Assembly (NCBI RefSeq): GCF_019429535.1
Contig: NZ_JAHXZM010000006.1
Span: forward strand, 62,001 to 126,000
Reading direction: 5' to 3'
Source of the DNA: Sphingomonas citricola
GTDB lineage: Bacteria; Pseudomonadota; Alphaproteobacteria; Sphingomonadales; Sphingomonadaceae
DNA: 64,000 bases
The notes below the pieces were generated by a model. It was not told the origin of the DNA, ran no database searches, and saw nothing but the letters and a program-made list of their open reading frames with translations. The first letter of the stretch is position 1, and each line of letters begins with the position of its first letter. Position numbers and translations under genes: made by a program. Shown here piece by piece: positions 1 through 10,585 of the stretch.

Positions 1-1
1 A

Positions 2-534
<533 letters not shown>

Positions 535-535
<1 letters not shown>

Positions 536-1743
536 TGCTCGGCACGACCTTCGTCCTCGCACTGCGCTCGATCCGGCGGCACCTGTTGCGGTCGTTCCTG
601 ACGACGCTCGGCATCATCATCGGCGTCGCGGCGGTCGTGACGATGGTCACGCTCGGCAAGGCGACGACCGCGCAGGTGCAGCAGAACATTTCGTCGCTCG
701 GCACCAACATCCTCCAGGTCCGCCCGGGACAGGGTTTCGGCCGGGGCGGCGGGGGGCCACGCCCTCCCGACTTCAAACCCGAGGATGTCGAGGCGATTGC
801 CAACCAGATTGCCGGCGTGTCCGCGGTCGCCCCGCAGGCGCAGTCGACCGCGACGGCGATCTACGAGGGGGCGAACTGGTCGACCACGATTAACGGCACC
901 ACGGCGGCCTATTTCCAGGTGCAGCCGTGGCCGCTCGCCGCCGGCCGGTTGTGGACGTCGCAGGAGGAATCTGCCGGCAAGGCGGTCTGCATCATCGGCA
1001 ATACCGTCAGGCAGAATCTATTCCGCACCGGCCGCGCGGTCGGGCAGCGGTTCCGCGTCGGTGCGGTCAGCTGCGACGTCATCGGCGTGCTGTCGACACG
1101 TGGTCAGGCCGGTTTCGGCGGCGATCAGGACGATGTCGTCATCATGCCGATCAAAACGGTGCAACGCCGCTTCACCGGCACCCGCGACGTCCGCCTGATG
1201 CTGGTCGGCGTCGATCAGGCCTATTCGACCGCGACCGTGCAGGCGGGGATTACCGACCTGTTGCGCGAGCGGCGCACCATCACCGCGGGCAAGGACGACG
1301 ATTTCAACATCTTCGACACCAAGCAGATCAGCGACACGCTTTCGAGCACGACGACATTGCTCACCCGCATCGTCACCGCGGTCGCGGGGATCAGCCTCGT
1401 CGTTGGCGGGATCGGCATCATGAACATCATGTTGGTGTCGGTAACCGAACGGACACGTGAGATCGGCATCCGTCTCGCGATCGGGGCGGTGGCGAGTGAG
1501 GTGCTGCTGCAATTTTTGGTCGAGGCGGTCGTGCTGTCGATGCTGGGCGGCGTGATCGGGCTATTGCTTGCGCAGGTCGCGATCGGCGCGCTGTCGGCGC
1601 TCGGTGGGTTGCCGTACCTGTTCGTGCCGGAGATCAACGCCATCGCGTTCGGCATCTCCGCGGTGATCGGGGTGGTGTTCGGTTATTTCCCGGCCCGGCG
1701 TGCGGCTGCGCTCAACCCGATCGACGCGCTACGCCACGAATGA
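535..1743 (+). CDS. ABC transporter permease, MacB/FtsX family
   Basis: Inner-membrane permease of the MacB type (402 aa). It has one membrane segment near residues 20-42, a large periplasmic MacB_PCD domain, then three segments near 275-300, 325-350 and 365-385 (FtsX domain, ending [16 protein letters not shown], a usual terminus for this family). The start ATG overlaps the stop of the ATPase gene (TGATG). A glycine-rich patch (residues about 66-73) lies at the start of the periplasmic domain. MacB proteins work with a MacA-type adaptor and a TolC-type channel; a membrane fusion gene, if present, must lie to the left. The substrate cannot be told from sequence. Confidence 0.93.
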
Positions 1744-1749
1744 CGCACG

Positions 1750-2385
1750 TCAGGACAACCGGTCGTAGCGCCGCGTACCCGGCAAAGTCAGAGCCTCGGG
1801 CGCGTGGACGAGTTCGCGCAGCTGCTCCAGCTCTTGGGGAGTATCGACGTCGATCAGTTCGGCAGCGTTGGTAACCACGTGGCGACCCGCGCGGATCAGA
1901 TCACGCGCGCCCTGATCACCTGAAAGAGTTTGCAACGTATCGAAGTGAGGGCGGGCGAAGACGGCCGGGGGCTTCGGGCTCTGACCATCGCTCGACGCCA
2001 CTACCGCGTCGGCCGAGTCCGCTGCGTCGAGCAACCGATAGACGTGCGACGCCGTGACGCGCGGCATATCGGCGAGCGCCAGCAGCACCGCCGCTGCACC
2101 TTCTGCCGCCGCGCAGGCCACACCCAATCGGACCGACGACGCCATGTCGCCGACCGCATCGTCGTTGGTCACGACGCGAAACCCGTGCGGCGCGTAATTG
2201 ATCGCGCATCGCGGTGATGTGACGACGACGCGCCGTTTGAACGGGATCGCCTCGAGCGCAACCGCGACGTGCAGGCCGAGCGGTCGGCTAAGGAACGGCT
2301 CGTTCAGCTTGCTGCCGACATCGCCGAACCGCGCCGACTTGCCCGCGGCGAGGAGGACAAGAACTGTGTCCTCCGCCGCGATCAC
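1750..2385 (-). CDS. MocA/MobA-like molybdopterin nucleotidyltransferase
   Basis: 211 aa GT-A fold nucleotidyltransferase. The nucleotide-binding motif LAAGKSARFG lies at residues 12-21, a MocA-like GDMASSVRLGV at 79-89, and the metal-binding LADMPRV at 104-110. In this family MocA converts molybdopterin-Mo to the cytosine dinucleotide cofactor used by PaoC-type enzymes, which fits its place as the last gene of the oxidoreductase operon. It overlaps the xdhC-like gene by 4 bp (ATGA). The 3' end is only 6 bp from the convergent permease gene. The specificity (CTP against GTP) is inferred from context, not from residues. Confidence 0.85.
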   Translation of the reverse strand: MIAAEDTVLVLLAAGKSARFGDVGSKLNEPFLSRPLGLHVAVALEAIPFKRRVVVTSPRCAINYAPHGFRVVTNDDAVGDMASSVRLGVACAAAEGAAAVLLALADMPRVTASHVYRLLDAADSADAVVASSDGQSPKPPAVFARPHFDTLQTLSGDQGARDLIRAGRHVVTNAAELIDVDTPQELEQLRELVHAPEALTLPGTRRYDRLS

Positions 2386-3347
2386 GCGAGCACCGCCTCC
2401 GCGGCGCGGTCGGTCGCCGTGTCGGATGCTGGCAGGTGAAACGCTCGTATCATCGCCGCCGCGATCGAAAGCGCGATCTCGGCCGGACCGATCGCGCCAA
2501 TGTCGACCCCGACCGGACCATCAATCCGATCGATCTGCACGTCGCTCAACCCTGCTGCGGCAAGGCGCTCGCGCCGCGCCGCGTGGCTCTTGCGACTGCC
2601 GAGCGCGCCGACATAGGCGGCATTGGTCTTGAGCGCCGCGATCAAGGCCGGGTCGTCGATCTTGGTATCGTGGCTCAGCGTCACCACCGCGGTCGACGGC
2701 CCCGGTCGGTACGCCTCGACCGCCTCGTCGGGCCAGCGATCGTCGAGCGTGACGTTCGGGAAGCGTTCCTCGGTCAAGAACCGCCCGCGCGGATCGACGA
2801 CAATGACCTCGATCCCCAGCGTCGCGGCCAGCGCGGCGAGGCTCTGCGCGATCTGGACCGCGCCCACGATCAGCAGCCGGCGCGGGGGCGCGTAGCGATT
2901 GGCAAATACTTCGCCCGTCTCGACCGGGCGCAGGTCGCTGTGCCCGGTCGACAGATCGGTCGCGACGGTGACGCCCTGGCCACGCTCGCGAGCCTCGGCG
3001 ATGCGATCGAACAATTCGGGATCGAAACCCTCCGCCGAGACGGGTTGTACCATCACGCTGATCTGCCCACCGCACGGCAGCCCGACCTCCCACGCGCTGT
3101 CGTCGGCTACGCCGTAAGTCTTCATCTGGAACGGTGCACCCGCGATCACCTGCGCTGCGGTATCGAGGATGTCGCCCTCGACGCAGCCGCCCGACACCGA
3201 TCCTTCGAACCGGCCATCGGCGTGAACCAGCATGTGACTGCCCTTTGGCCGCGGTGCGGAACCCCAGGTGGAAACTACGGTAGCGAGCGCGAGCGGCTCG
3301 CCCTTCCAAGCGGAAGCGGCGGCGAGGACGGAATCGTTGTCGGCCAT
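2382..3347 (-). CDS. XdhC/CoxI family molybdenum-cofactor maturation protein (PaoD-like)
   Basis: 321 aa. The N-terminal XdhC_CoxI part shows GSVSGGCVEGD (about 49-59) and GLPCGGQI (about 89-96), both hallmark cysteine motifs. The C-terminal Rossmann part begins with LLIVGAVQIAQ near residue 157. XdhC proteins bind and sulfurate the molybdenum cofactor and insert it into xanthine dehydrogenase family enzymes. The gene sits between the second Mo subunit (20 bp gap) and the MocA-like gene (4 bp overlap), so it probably matures the oxidoreductase encoded upstream, as PaoD does for PaoABC. Confidence 0.9.
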   Translation of the reverse strand: MADNDSVLAAASAWKGEPLALATVVSTWGSAPRPKGSHMLVHADGRFEGSVSGGCVEGDILDTAAQVIAGAPFQMKTYGVADDSAWEVGLPCGGQISVMVQPVSAEGFDPELFDRIAEARERGQGVTVATDLSTGHSDLRPVETGEVFANRYAPPRRLLIVGAVQIAQSLAALAATLGIEVIVVDPRGRFLTEERFPNVTLDDRWPDEAVEAYRPGPSTAVVTLSHDTKIDDPALIAALKTNAAYVGALGSRKSHAARRERLAAAGLSDVQIDRIDGPVGVDIGAIGPAEIALSIAAAMIRAFHLPASDTATDRAAEAVLA

Positions 3348-3367
3348 GTAGGTTCTCGTAAGTACGC

Positions 3368-5572
3368 TCAGACCGGCGGCAGGCCGGCGAGCAGGGTATC
3401 GAGCGTCGCGGGCACGTCGCGCACGCGTACGCCGGTGGCGTTGTGGATCGCGTTGATGACCGCCGCGCCCGCGCCCGAGATGCCGAGCTCGCCGACCCCC
3501 TTCGCGCCGACCTGATTGGCAGCATCGTCGATCTCTTCGATGAAGTGAACGTCGATCTGCGGCACGTCAGCGTTCACCGCGACGTGATATTCGCCGAAGT
3601 CCGGATTGACGAAACGGCCATTGCGGGTGTCAACGACTGCAGCTTCGCCCAGCGCGTAGCTGATGCCCCATACCATCCCGCCGATGATCTGATTGGCCGC
3701 CGTTTTCTGATTGAGCACGCGGCCGACGTCGAACACGCCTAGCATCCGCCGTACGCGTACCTCGCCCGTCACTCCGTTGACCGCGACTTCGCAGAAATGC
3801 GCGCCGTGGCTAGCCTGACTGGTGCGCTTGGCCTGTTGCCCCGGCGACGATTTGCCGCGCCCCTCGATCGGTTCCCCACGGGCGAGCTCGGCGAGCGGCA
3901 CCTCGCGCCCGCCCGCGGTGACGCAACCGTCCCGGAGGACCAGTTCTTCGGGGGCGGCATTCATCCTAAGCGCCAGCTCGGCGAGCACGTCCTCGCACGC
4001 GAGCAGCACCGCCGCGCACGCGCTGCCAGCGCCGAACGATCCGCCCGACCCCGCGCTCTTGGGATAATTGGTATCGCCGATCCTGACGTCGACCTGGTCG
4101 GCGGTAACGCCCAGCACCTCGCCCGCGGTCTGCGCCAGGATCGTGTAGGTGCCGGTGCCGATGTCGGTCATGTCGGTCTCGACCGTCACGCGCCCGCTCG
4201 GCTCAAGTCGCACGTTCGCGGCTGCCTCGACGGTGAAATTGCCGCGCAGCGCGGCTGCCATCCCGATGCCGATCAGCCATTCGCCATCGCGCGTCGTGCC
4301 GGGATCGGGGACGCGATCGGGCCAGCCGAAACGACGCGCGCCCTCCGCGTAGCAGTCGAGCAGACGCCGCGTGGAGAAGGGCTTGGACGAGGTCGGGTCA
4401 CAGGCCGGCTCGTTGCGGCGCCGCAGCTCGATTGTATCGATCCCGAGCTGCTCGGCGAGTTCGTCCATCGCGCATTCAATGGCGAAGGTACCGATCGCCT
4501 CGCCCGGCGCACGTACCGCACCGGTCGGCGGCAGGTCGACGCGCGCGAGCGCGGTACGGAAGACCCGCGTGTCGCCGCTGTAAAGCGGGATCGAGCCGAA
4601 CGGGATCGGCTCCAGGAAGCCGCTGTCGTCGTTCTGATAGGCGACACCCTCGTGCGCGATCGCGCTGATATGTCCGTCGTGATCGCACGCGATGCGGATG
4701 CGCTGGCGCGTCTCGCTGCGGTGATGGACGAGATAGGCGGTATCGCGCCGTGGTAATGCGACCTTTACGGGTCGACCGAGCCGCTGCGCCGCGATCGCCG
4801 CGAGCACCACCTCGGCGCCGACCCCGGTCTTGCCGCCGAACCCGCCGCCGACGAAGGGGGCGAGCACACGCACCTTGGCAGCATCGATTCCAAGCGCGGT
4901 CGCGATCGTTCCCCGGGCTGCGCCAATGACCTGATTGCTCGTCCGCACCGTCAGTTCGTCGCCGTCCCACCACGCAAGCGTCGCGTGCGGCTCGAGCGCG
5001 GCGGGGAAGTGCGCGGGTGTCGAGTAGGTCGCGTCGAACGTTACCGCGGCGTCGCGCATCGCGAGATCGAGATCCCCCTTTGTCACGGATGGCAGAAACC
5101 CGATCGCAGGGGTTTCATCGACCGGCGCGTCGGCGAAGTCGTAGCGTCCGGCACGCGCGTCGACATCGACGCGAACCAATGCTGCGGCCTCACGTGCTAC
5201 TGCCAGACTATCGGCGACGATGGCCGCGACCGGTTGACCGACGTGAAAGATCTGCCGGGATCCCTGACTCGGCATCGCACGCGAGTTGCCCTCGCCGGCC
5301 ATCATGCGCGGGTCGTCGTGGATCACCGTCAACACGCCCGGCACGCCTTCCGCAGCGGTCGCATCGATAGCTATGATCGTGCCCGCACCGACCGGCGCAC
5401 CGACGACCACGAGATAGGCAACGTTCGCCGGCGCGTCCTCGAATGCGTAGTTGGCAGTACCGGTGACCTTCAGAGGCCCTTCGATGCGGGGCAGGGGGGC
5501 GCCAAGTTGTCCTTGAACCGCTCGTTTCAGTCCGCCTGGCCGCTCGGCCGTATCGATCGCCTGTTCGGTCAT
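3368..5572 (-). CDS. Xanthine dehydrogenase family molybdopterin-binding subunit (second copy)
   Basis: 734 aa molybdenum-cofactor subunit: aldehyde oxidase/xanthine dehydrogenase a/b hammerhead domain first, then the Mo-binding domain. The catalytic glutamate motif GVGELG is present (Glu near residue 695), so the subunit looks active. It is closely similar in length and motif order to the next gene upstream (5679-7934) and clearly a paralogue, for example in the shared GDEL-WDG, GGFGGK/GGFGSK and GISGAGAAV stretches. It lies 106 bp downstream of that gene in the same operon and has no iron-sulfur or FAD partner of its own. It may swap into the complex with different substrate range, or have a separate role. 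Confidence 0.93.
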   Translation of the reverse strand: MTEQAIDTAERPGGLKRAVQGQLGAPLPRIEGPLKVTGTANYAFEDAPANVAYLVVVGAPVGAGTIIAIDATAAEGVPGVLTVIHDDPRMMAGEGNSRAMPSQGSRQIFHVGQPVAAIVADSLAVAREAAALVRVDVDARAGRYDFADAPVDETPAIGFLPSVTKGDLDLAMRDAAVTFDATYSTPAHFPAALEPHATLAWWDGDELTVRTSNQVIGAARGTIATALGIDAAKVRVLAPFVGGGFGGKTGVGAEVVLAAIAAQRLGRPVKVALPRRDTAYLVHHRSETRQRIRIACDHDGHISAIAHEGVAYQNDDSGFLEPIPFGSIPLYSGDTRVFRTALARVDLPPTGAVRAPGEAIGTFAIECAMDELAEQLGIDTIELRRRNEPACDPTSSKPFSTRRLLDCYAEGARRFGWPDRVPDPGTTRDGEWLIGIGMAAALRGNFTVEAAANVRLEPSGRVTVETDMTDIGTGTYTILAQTAGEVLGVTADQVDVRIGDTNYPKSAGSGGSFGAGSACAAVLLACEDVLAELALRMNAAPEELVLRDGCVTAGGREVPLAELARGEPIEGRGKSSPGQQAKRTSQASHGAHFCEVAVNGVTGEVRVRRMLGVFDVGRVLNQKTAANQIIGGMVWGISYALGEAAVVDTRNGRFVNPDFGEYHVAVNADVPQIDVHFIEEIDDAANQVGAKGVGELGISGAGAAVINAIHNATGVRVRDVPATLDTLLAGLPPV

Positions 5573-5678
5573 CGCGACGCTCCCCGCTTGAACGGCTGTA
5601 ATCTAGGGAACCGTACGCATTTGCGCCAGCCGGGGGGCGGCAACATGCCACCACCTCGACTGGCGCAGTGCGTCGGCG

Positions 5679-7934
5679 TCAGGCGTCGAAGGGAAGCTGC
5701 TCGATGATCTTGTCACACGTGATGGGGAAATCGCGCACACGCACCCCCGTCGCGTTGAAGATCGCGTTGGCAACCGCCGCCCCCGCGCCCGAGATGCCGA
5801 GCTCGCCGATCCCCTTGGCATGGATCGGGTTGACGTGGATGTCGCGCTCCTCGAGGAAATGAACCTCGAGGTGGGGCACATCGGCGTGCGAGGGGACGTG
5901 ATATTCCGCCATGTCGCGGTTGACGACCTTGCCGTTGCGATCGTCGTGGATCATCTCCTCGGTCATCGCCGCGCCGATACCGAAGGTCATGCCACCCAGG
6001 CACTGCGACCGCGCGGTCTTTTCGTTGAGGATCCGTCCGGCGGCGAACACGCCGAGCATTCGCTCGACCCTGACCTCGCCCGTGACGACATTGACCTTCA
6101 CCGCGCAGAAATGCGCGCCGTAGCCGGCCTGATGGAATTTCTTCTCCTGCTTGCCCGGCTCAATCTGCCCGATGACACCCAGATTCTCGTCGATCAGCTC
6201 GGTGATCGGCACGACGCGGTTGTCGGCGATCGCACGGCCGTCCTTCAGCGTCATCTCCTCGACCGCGACGCCCATCGACTTGGCCAGTTTCTCGCGGATT
6301 TTCTCGCACGCGAGATAGACCGACGAGCCAGCCGAGCCGGCGCCCCACGAACCGCCCGAGCCCGACGAGGGCGGTGCTTTACCGTCACCGAGGTGGACGA
6401 CGACCTTCTCGACCGGCAGGCCGAGCGTTTCGGCGGCGATCTGCGCGAGGATGGTATAGCTGCCCGTGCCGATGTCGGTCATGTCGGTATCGATGATCGC
6501 GCGACCGTCGGTGGTCAGCGTGACCTTCGCGGCCGATTTCATCAGCATGTTCGTCCGTACCGCGGACGACACGCCCATGCCGTGGAGCCATTCGCCGCGA
6601 CGATCGGTTCCCGCCTTCTTGCGCTGCGACCAGCCGAACAGCTGCGCCCCCTTCTCCAGCGCCGGGATTAGGTTGCGGCTGGAGAAAGGAATCCCCTTCT
6701 CGGGTTCCTGCGCGGGCTCGTTGCGGCGGCGAAGCTCGATCGGGTCGATCCCGAGCTGCTCCGCCAGCTCGTCCATCGCGCATTCGAGCCCCATCATGCC
6801 CACCGCCTCGCCCGGCGCGCGCATCGATCCCGCCGCGTTGAGGTTCAACGCGATCAGATCGTGGTTCATCTCGCGATTTTCGCCGCCGTAGAGGAAGTGA
6901 GTTCCGATCGCGACCGGCTCCCAATATTGCTCATACGGCGTATTGGTGACGAGCGAATTGTGGCTGAGCGCGTCGATCTTGCCGTTGGCATCGGTGCCCA
7001 GACGGATGCGCTGCTCGGTATTCGAGCGACGCACGGTTGCCTCATACACCTGCTGGCGCGCGAGCACGATCTTGACGGGGCGACCGAGCTTCTTTGCGGC
7101 GACCGCAGCAGCGACGCTTTCGGGCGCGATGCCGAGCTTCGACCCGAACCCGCCGCCGACGAAACGTGCGATGATCCGCACCTTGTCGGCCGATACGCCC
7201 AGCGCCTTGGCGAGCTGCTGCTGATCGCTCGCGACCATCTGATAGGCGCCGTGGAGGATCAGGGTGTCATCACGCCATTCGGCAATCGACGCATGAGGCT
7301 CCATCGCGGTCGAATTCTGGCTCGGCGTGGTATAGGTGACGTCGATCTTCACCGCGGCCTTGTCGAAGGCGCCGGCGAAGTCGCCTTGCTTGCTGTGGCC
7401 AGGGATCTGGTCTTCCTTGGGCTCCTTGCCCTGGTCCTTGTGCGCGGCAAACGCATAGCTCGCGTCCGCTTCGTCATATTCGAGCCGCACCGCCGCGGCG
7501 CCGTCGCGCGCAGCCTCGAACGTCTCGCCCACGACGACCGCGACGGGCTCGCCGAAATAATGCACCTCCTGCACCCCCTGGGGCGGTGCCTCGGTCGCGC
7601 CGCCCTGACCCGGGCTGCGGATGAACGTGTCATAGTCCGCGACGACGTCGATGACGCCGGGCAGCGCGCGCGCCGCGCTATCGTCGATCTTCGTAATCTT
7701 GCCCGACCCGAAGGTCGCGCGGACGAGCACGCCGTAGGCGAGCCGCTCCGCGGGATATTCCGCGGCGTAGGGCGCACGTCCGGTAACCTTCAACGGTCCT
7801 TCGACACGATTGATCGGCTTTCCGATGACGTCCTGCGCGCCGTGATCGAGGAAGCTGTGCGGGCGCGGCTCGTCCATGACCAGCGCGTTGGTTTCGGCGT
7901 CGTCGGAGCCGAACAATTTGCCAAGGATGCTCAT
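5679..7934 (-). CDS. paoC: Aldehyde oxidoreductase molybdenum-binding subunit, PaoC-like
   Basis: 751 aa catalytic subunit of a PaoABC-type heterotrimer that oxidises aldehydes to acids at a molybdenum cofactor. The hammerhead domain fills roughly residues 35-150, followed by the Mo-binding domain with GGFGSK and the active-site glutamate in GIGELG (near residue 711). The start overlaps the stop of the FAD-subunit gene by 4 bp, so stoichiometric translation with paoB is likely. The first 30 residues (acidic, with [11 protein letters not shown]) carry no export signal. Assignment to the Pao branch rests on the neighbouring paoB-like gene with its extra cysteine cluster. The physiological substrate is unknown. 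Confidence 0.93.
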   Translation of the reverse strand: MSILGKLFGSDDAETNALVMDEPRPHSFLDHGAQDVIGKPINRVEGPLKVTGRAPYAAEYPAERLAYGVLVRATFGSGKITKIDDSAARALPGVIDVVADYDTFIRSPGQGGATEAPPQGVQEVHYFGEPVAVVVGETFEAARDGAAAVRLEYDEADASYAFAAHKDQGKEPKEDQIPGHSKQGDFAGAFDKAAVKIDVTYTTPSQNSTAMEPHASIAEWRDDTLILHGAYQMVASDQQQLAKALGVSADKVRIIARFVGGGFGSKLGIAPESVAAAVAAKKLGRPVKIVLARQQVYEATVRRSNTEQRIRLGTDANGKIDALSHNSLVTNTPYEQYWEPVAIGTHFLYGGENREMNHDLIALNLNAAGSMRAPGEAVGMMGLECAMDELAEQLGIDPIELRRRNEPAQEPEKGIPFSSRNLIPALEKGAQLFGWSQRKKAGTDRRGEWLHGMGVSSAVRTNMLMKSAAKVTLTTDGRAIIDTDMTDIGTGSYTILAQIAAETLGLPVEKVVVHLGDGKAPPSSGSGGSWGAGSAGSSVYLACEKIREKLAKSMGVAVEEMTLKDGRAIADNRVVPITELIDENLGVIGQIEPGKQEKKFHQAGYGAHFCAVKVNVVTGEVRVERMLGVFAAGRILNEKTARSQCLGGMTFGIGAAMTEEMIHDDRNGKVVNRDMAEYHVPSHADVPHLEVHFLEERDIHVNPIHAKGIGELGISGAGAAVANAIFNATGVRVRDFPITCDKIIEQLPFDA

Positions 7935-8896
7935 GCGGTCAAATCCCGTAGGGTCGCGATCAGCGTGCGCCGTGCGAGCGGTATCTTGAAGTCGTTCGAG
8001 CCGTAGCCGCGCGCGTCTGCGAGCAACGCGTCGGCGGCGGCTTCGAATGCCTGCGTCGAGGGAGCCTTACCGACGATCGCGGCTTCGACGGCGGGATTGC
8101 GCCACGGCATCGGCCCGAGCCCGCCGAAGGCGAGCGCGGCCGAGGCGATCACGCCGTCCTTCACCTCGACGACACCGGCCACCGAGACGAGCGCGAAGGC
8201 GTAGGACGCACGATCGCGGACCTTGCGGTAAACCTGCTTGCCCGTGGGCGGGGCCGGCAGCTCGACATGAGTGATGAGTTCGCCCGACTCCAATACCGTC
8301 TCGATCTGTGGGGTGTCGCCGGGCAGGCGATAGAAGTCATGGATCGAGATGCGACGCTTGTCACCGTCGGGCTTCTGCGTCACGATGACCGCGTCTAGCG
8401 CGCGCATCGCGACCGCCATGTCGCTCGGATGCGTCGCAATGCAATGGTCGCTGGTGCCCAGCACCGCGAGGATGCGGTTGAATCCGCCGATCGCGTCGCA
8501 GCCTGACCCCGGCTCACGCTTGTTGCAGCGCGTCGCGGTGTCGTAGAAATAATAGCAGCGCGTCCGCTGAAGCAGATTGCCGCCGGTCGACGCCTTGTTG
8601 CGAAGCTGCCCCGATGCACCCGCCAGCAGCGCGCGGCTGAGAACCTCGTATTTCGCGACCACGCGCGGATCGGCCGCCAGATCGCTGTTCGGCACCAGTG
8701 CCCCGATCGTAAGCCCGCCGTCATCGCGCTCCTCGATCGTGTCGAGATCGAGCCGGCTGATGTCGACCAGACGTTCGGGCGTCTCGACCTGTAGCTTCAT
8801 GAGGTCGAGCAGGTTCGTGCCGCCCGCGATGAAGCGGCCGTTCGCGTGCGTCGCGGCCTCGATCGTGTCGGCGCGGCGATAATCGAAGGTCTTCAT
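7931..8896 (-). CDS. paoB: FAD-binding and [4Fe-4S] subunit of aldehyde oxidoreductase, PaoB-like
   Basis: 321 aa electron-transfer subunit. FAD-binding signatures are [11 protein letters not shown] (22-32) and STGGNLLQ (103-110). A four-cysteine set at C114, C124, C133 and C152 lies in a loop of the pattern RTRC..., [10 protein letters not shown] and HC.ATHPSD. This is the insertion known from E. coli PaoB that binds an additional [4Fe-4S] cluster, and it separates this enzyme from ordinary xanthine dehydrogenases. The gene overlaps paoA and paoC by 4 bp each. Electrons should pass from the Mo site through the [2Fe-2S] clusters to FAD here. Confidence 0.93.
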   Translation of the reverse strand: MKTFDYRRADTIEAATHANGRFIAGGTNLLDLMKLQVETPERLVDISRLDLDTIEERDDGGLTIGALVPNSDLAADPRVVAKYEVLSRALLAGASGQLRNKASTGGNLLQRTRCYYFYDTATRCNKREPGSGCDAIGGFNRILAVLGTSDHCIATHPSDMAVAMRALDAVIVTQKPDGDKRRISIHDFYRLPGDTPQIETVLESGELITHVELPAPPTGKQVYRKVRDRASYAFALVSVAGVVEVKDGVIASAALAFGGLGPMPWRNPAVEAAIVGKAPSTQAFEAAADALLADARGYGSNDFKIPLARRTLIATLRDLTA

Positions 8897-9456
8897 GCCG
8901 ACACCTTCTCTTGCGCGGGTTGCTCGTTCGCGGTGCGCGGGGCGGGCTTGATCGCCTGATCACCCAACTGACCCGCTACTTCGCGGATCGCGTCGACGAT
9001 GTTGGGGTAGGCGGCGCAGCGGCAGATGTTGCCGCTCATGCGCTCGCTGATCTCCGCGTCGTTGAGCGAAACCTCGTTCAGGTCGCCGGTGACGTGGCTT
9101 GGCCAGCCCTTTTTGACCTCATCGAGCATCCCGACCGCGGAACAGATCTGGCCCGGTGTGCAGTAACCGCACTGATAACCGTCATGCGACACGAACGCCG
9201 CCTGCATCGGGTGCAGGTCCTCGACCGTTCCCAGACCCTCGATCGTCACGATCTCGTCATCCTGATGCATCACGGCGAGCGAGAGGCAGGAGTTGATGCG
9301 CCGTCCGTTGACCAGCATCGTGCAGGCACCGCACTGACCATGGTCGCAGCCTTTCTTGCTGCCGGTCAGCCCGAGATGCTCACGACACAGGTCGAGAAGC
9401 GAGGTGCGGACGTCTACATCCGCTTCGTAGGTTTTCTGATTGATGGTGAAGCGCAT
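8893..9456 (-). CDS. paoA: [2Fe-2S] subunit of aldehyde oxidoreductase, PaoA-like
   Basis: 187 aa. An N-terminal plant-ferredoxin-type cluster uses C37, C42, C45 and C57 (CDHGQCGAC...C). A second cluster uses C96, C99, C145 and C147 (QCGYCTPGQ and NICRC). I chose ATG 9456 ([15 protein letters not shown]) because homologues start there and AAGGCGG lies just upstream; a longer open frame reaches 9624 but adds unconserved residues. E. coli PaoA carries a Tat leader; neither start here gives one, so the complex is probably cytoplasmic. First gene of the six-gene minus-strand operon. Its start codon lies inside the CATG that also holds a possible start of the divergent phosphodiesterase gene. Confidence 0.93.
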   Translation of the reverse strand: MRFTINQKTYEADVDVRTSLLDLCREHLGLTGSKKGCDHGQCGACTMLVNGRRINSCLSLAVMHQDDEIVTIEGLGTVEDLHPMQAAFVSHDGYQCGYCTPGQICSAVGMLDEVKKGWPSHVTGDLNEVSLNDAEISERMSGNICRCAAYPNIVDAIREVAGQLGDQAIKPAPRTANEQPAQEKVSA

Positions 9457-10585
9457 GATCCGCCTTTTCGCTGCTAGCTTCACAACGTGCGTTATCCGCT
9501 TCATATCCCTGCGAACGACTCTCACCGCGGCGGCATTGCTGGCGCCCGCGCTGGCGAGCGGGCAGGGTGGTGCCATGAGCACCAATCCCGCCAGTGCGCG
9601 CCTGTCGTCCCCGCCGATCGTCATCGCGCATCGAGGCGCCAGCGGGGAACGACCCGAGCATACGCTGGCGAGCTATTCGCGCGCGATCGAGGCGGGGGCC
9701 GACGTGATCGAGCCCGATCTGGTGCCGACCAAGGACGACGTCCTGGTCGCGCGGCACGAGAACGAGATTTCCGAAACGACCGACGTCGCGGAACACCCCG
9801 AATTCGCCGCGCGGCGCACGACCAAGACGATCGACGGACAGACGCTGACGGGCTGGTTCACCGAGGATTTCACGCTGGCGGAGTTGAAGACGCTGCGCGC
9901 CAAGGAGCGGTTACCGCAGCTCCGACCCGCCAATACGGCGTGGAACGGGCGCGAGACGATCCCGACGCTCGTCGACATCATCGCGCTGGCAAAGGCGCAC
10001 GGGGTCGCAATCTATCCCGAAACCAAGCATCCGACCTATTTCGCCCGCATCGGCCACCCGACCGACCGTCTGCTCGTCGACCAGCTGAAGGCAGCGGGAT
10101 GGGACAGCGCGGACGCGCCGGTGTTCATCCAATCGTTCGAAGTCGACAATCTGAAGCGGCTAAAGACGATGACGCGCATCCGGCTGATCCAGCTCGTCGC
10201 GGCGAGCGGCGCGCCCGCCGATGGTGCCGCACCCAGCTATGCCGCGATGATGACGCCCGCGGGGCTGCGCGCGGTGGCCGGCTACGCCTGGGGGATCGGT
10301 CCCGACAAGGCGATGTTGTGGCACGACGGCGGGAAGGGTGACGCGCCGACGACGCTGGTCGCCGATGCCCACGCCGCAGGGTTGCGTGTGCATCCGTGGA
10401 CGTATCGTGCCGAGAACGCGTTCGTCCGTCCGCGCTTTCGTCGCGGCGAACGCGCGGGGGATCACGGTGATCTGGCCGGAGAGATCGCGGCTGCGTTGGC
10501 GCAAGGCGTCGACGGTTTCTTCACCGACTTTCCTGCAATCGGGGTCGAGACGCGCGACGCCTTCGTCGCGGGGGAGAAGAAGTGA
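9455..10585 (+). CDS. glpQ: Glycerophosphodiester phosphodiesterase, GlpQ-like, probably exported
   Basis: About 376 aa. The GDPD catalytic motif AHRGASGERPEHT is followed by EPDLV, ARHENEIS, the GlpQ-specific TDVAEHPEFA and TTKTIDG...GWFTEDFTL, and a C-terminal GVDGFFTDFP. It hydrolyses glycerophosphodiesters to glycerol-3-phosphate and an alcohol, normally in the periplasm with Ca2+. The start is uncertain. ATG 9455 gives a plausible signal peptide (hydrophobic TTLTAAALLAPALA before the catalytic domain) but overlaps the start of paoA on the other strand. ATG 9575 would leave a normal 118-bp divergent promoter but a cytoplasmic enzyme. The stop shares TGATG with the next gene. Confidence 0.88.
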   Translation: MIRLFAASFTTCVIRFISLRTTLTAAALLAPALASGQGGAMSTNPASARLSSPPIVIAHRGASGERPEHTLASYSRAIEAGADVIEPDLVPTKDDVLVARHENEISETTDVAEHPEFAARRTTKTIDGQTLTGWFTEDFTLAELKTLRAKERLPQLRPANTAWNGRETIPTLVDIIALAKAHGVAIYPETKHPTYFARIGHPTDRLLVDQLKAAGWDSADAPVFIQSFEVDNLKRLKTMTRIRLIQLVAASGAPADGAAPSYAAMMTPAGLRAVAGYAWGIGPDKAMLWHDGGKGDAPTTLVADAHAAGLRVHPWTYRAENAFVRPRFRRGERAGDHGDLAGEIAAALAQGVDGFFTDFPAIGVETRDAFVAGEKK

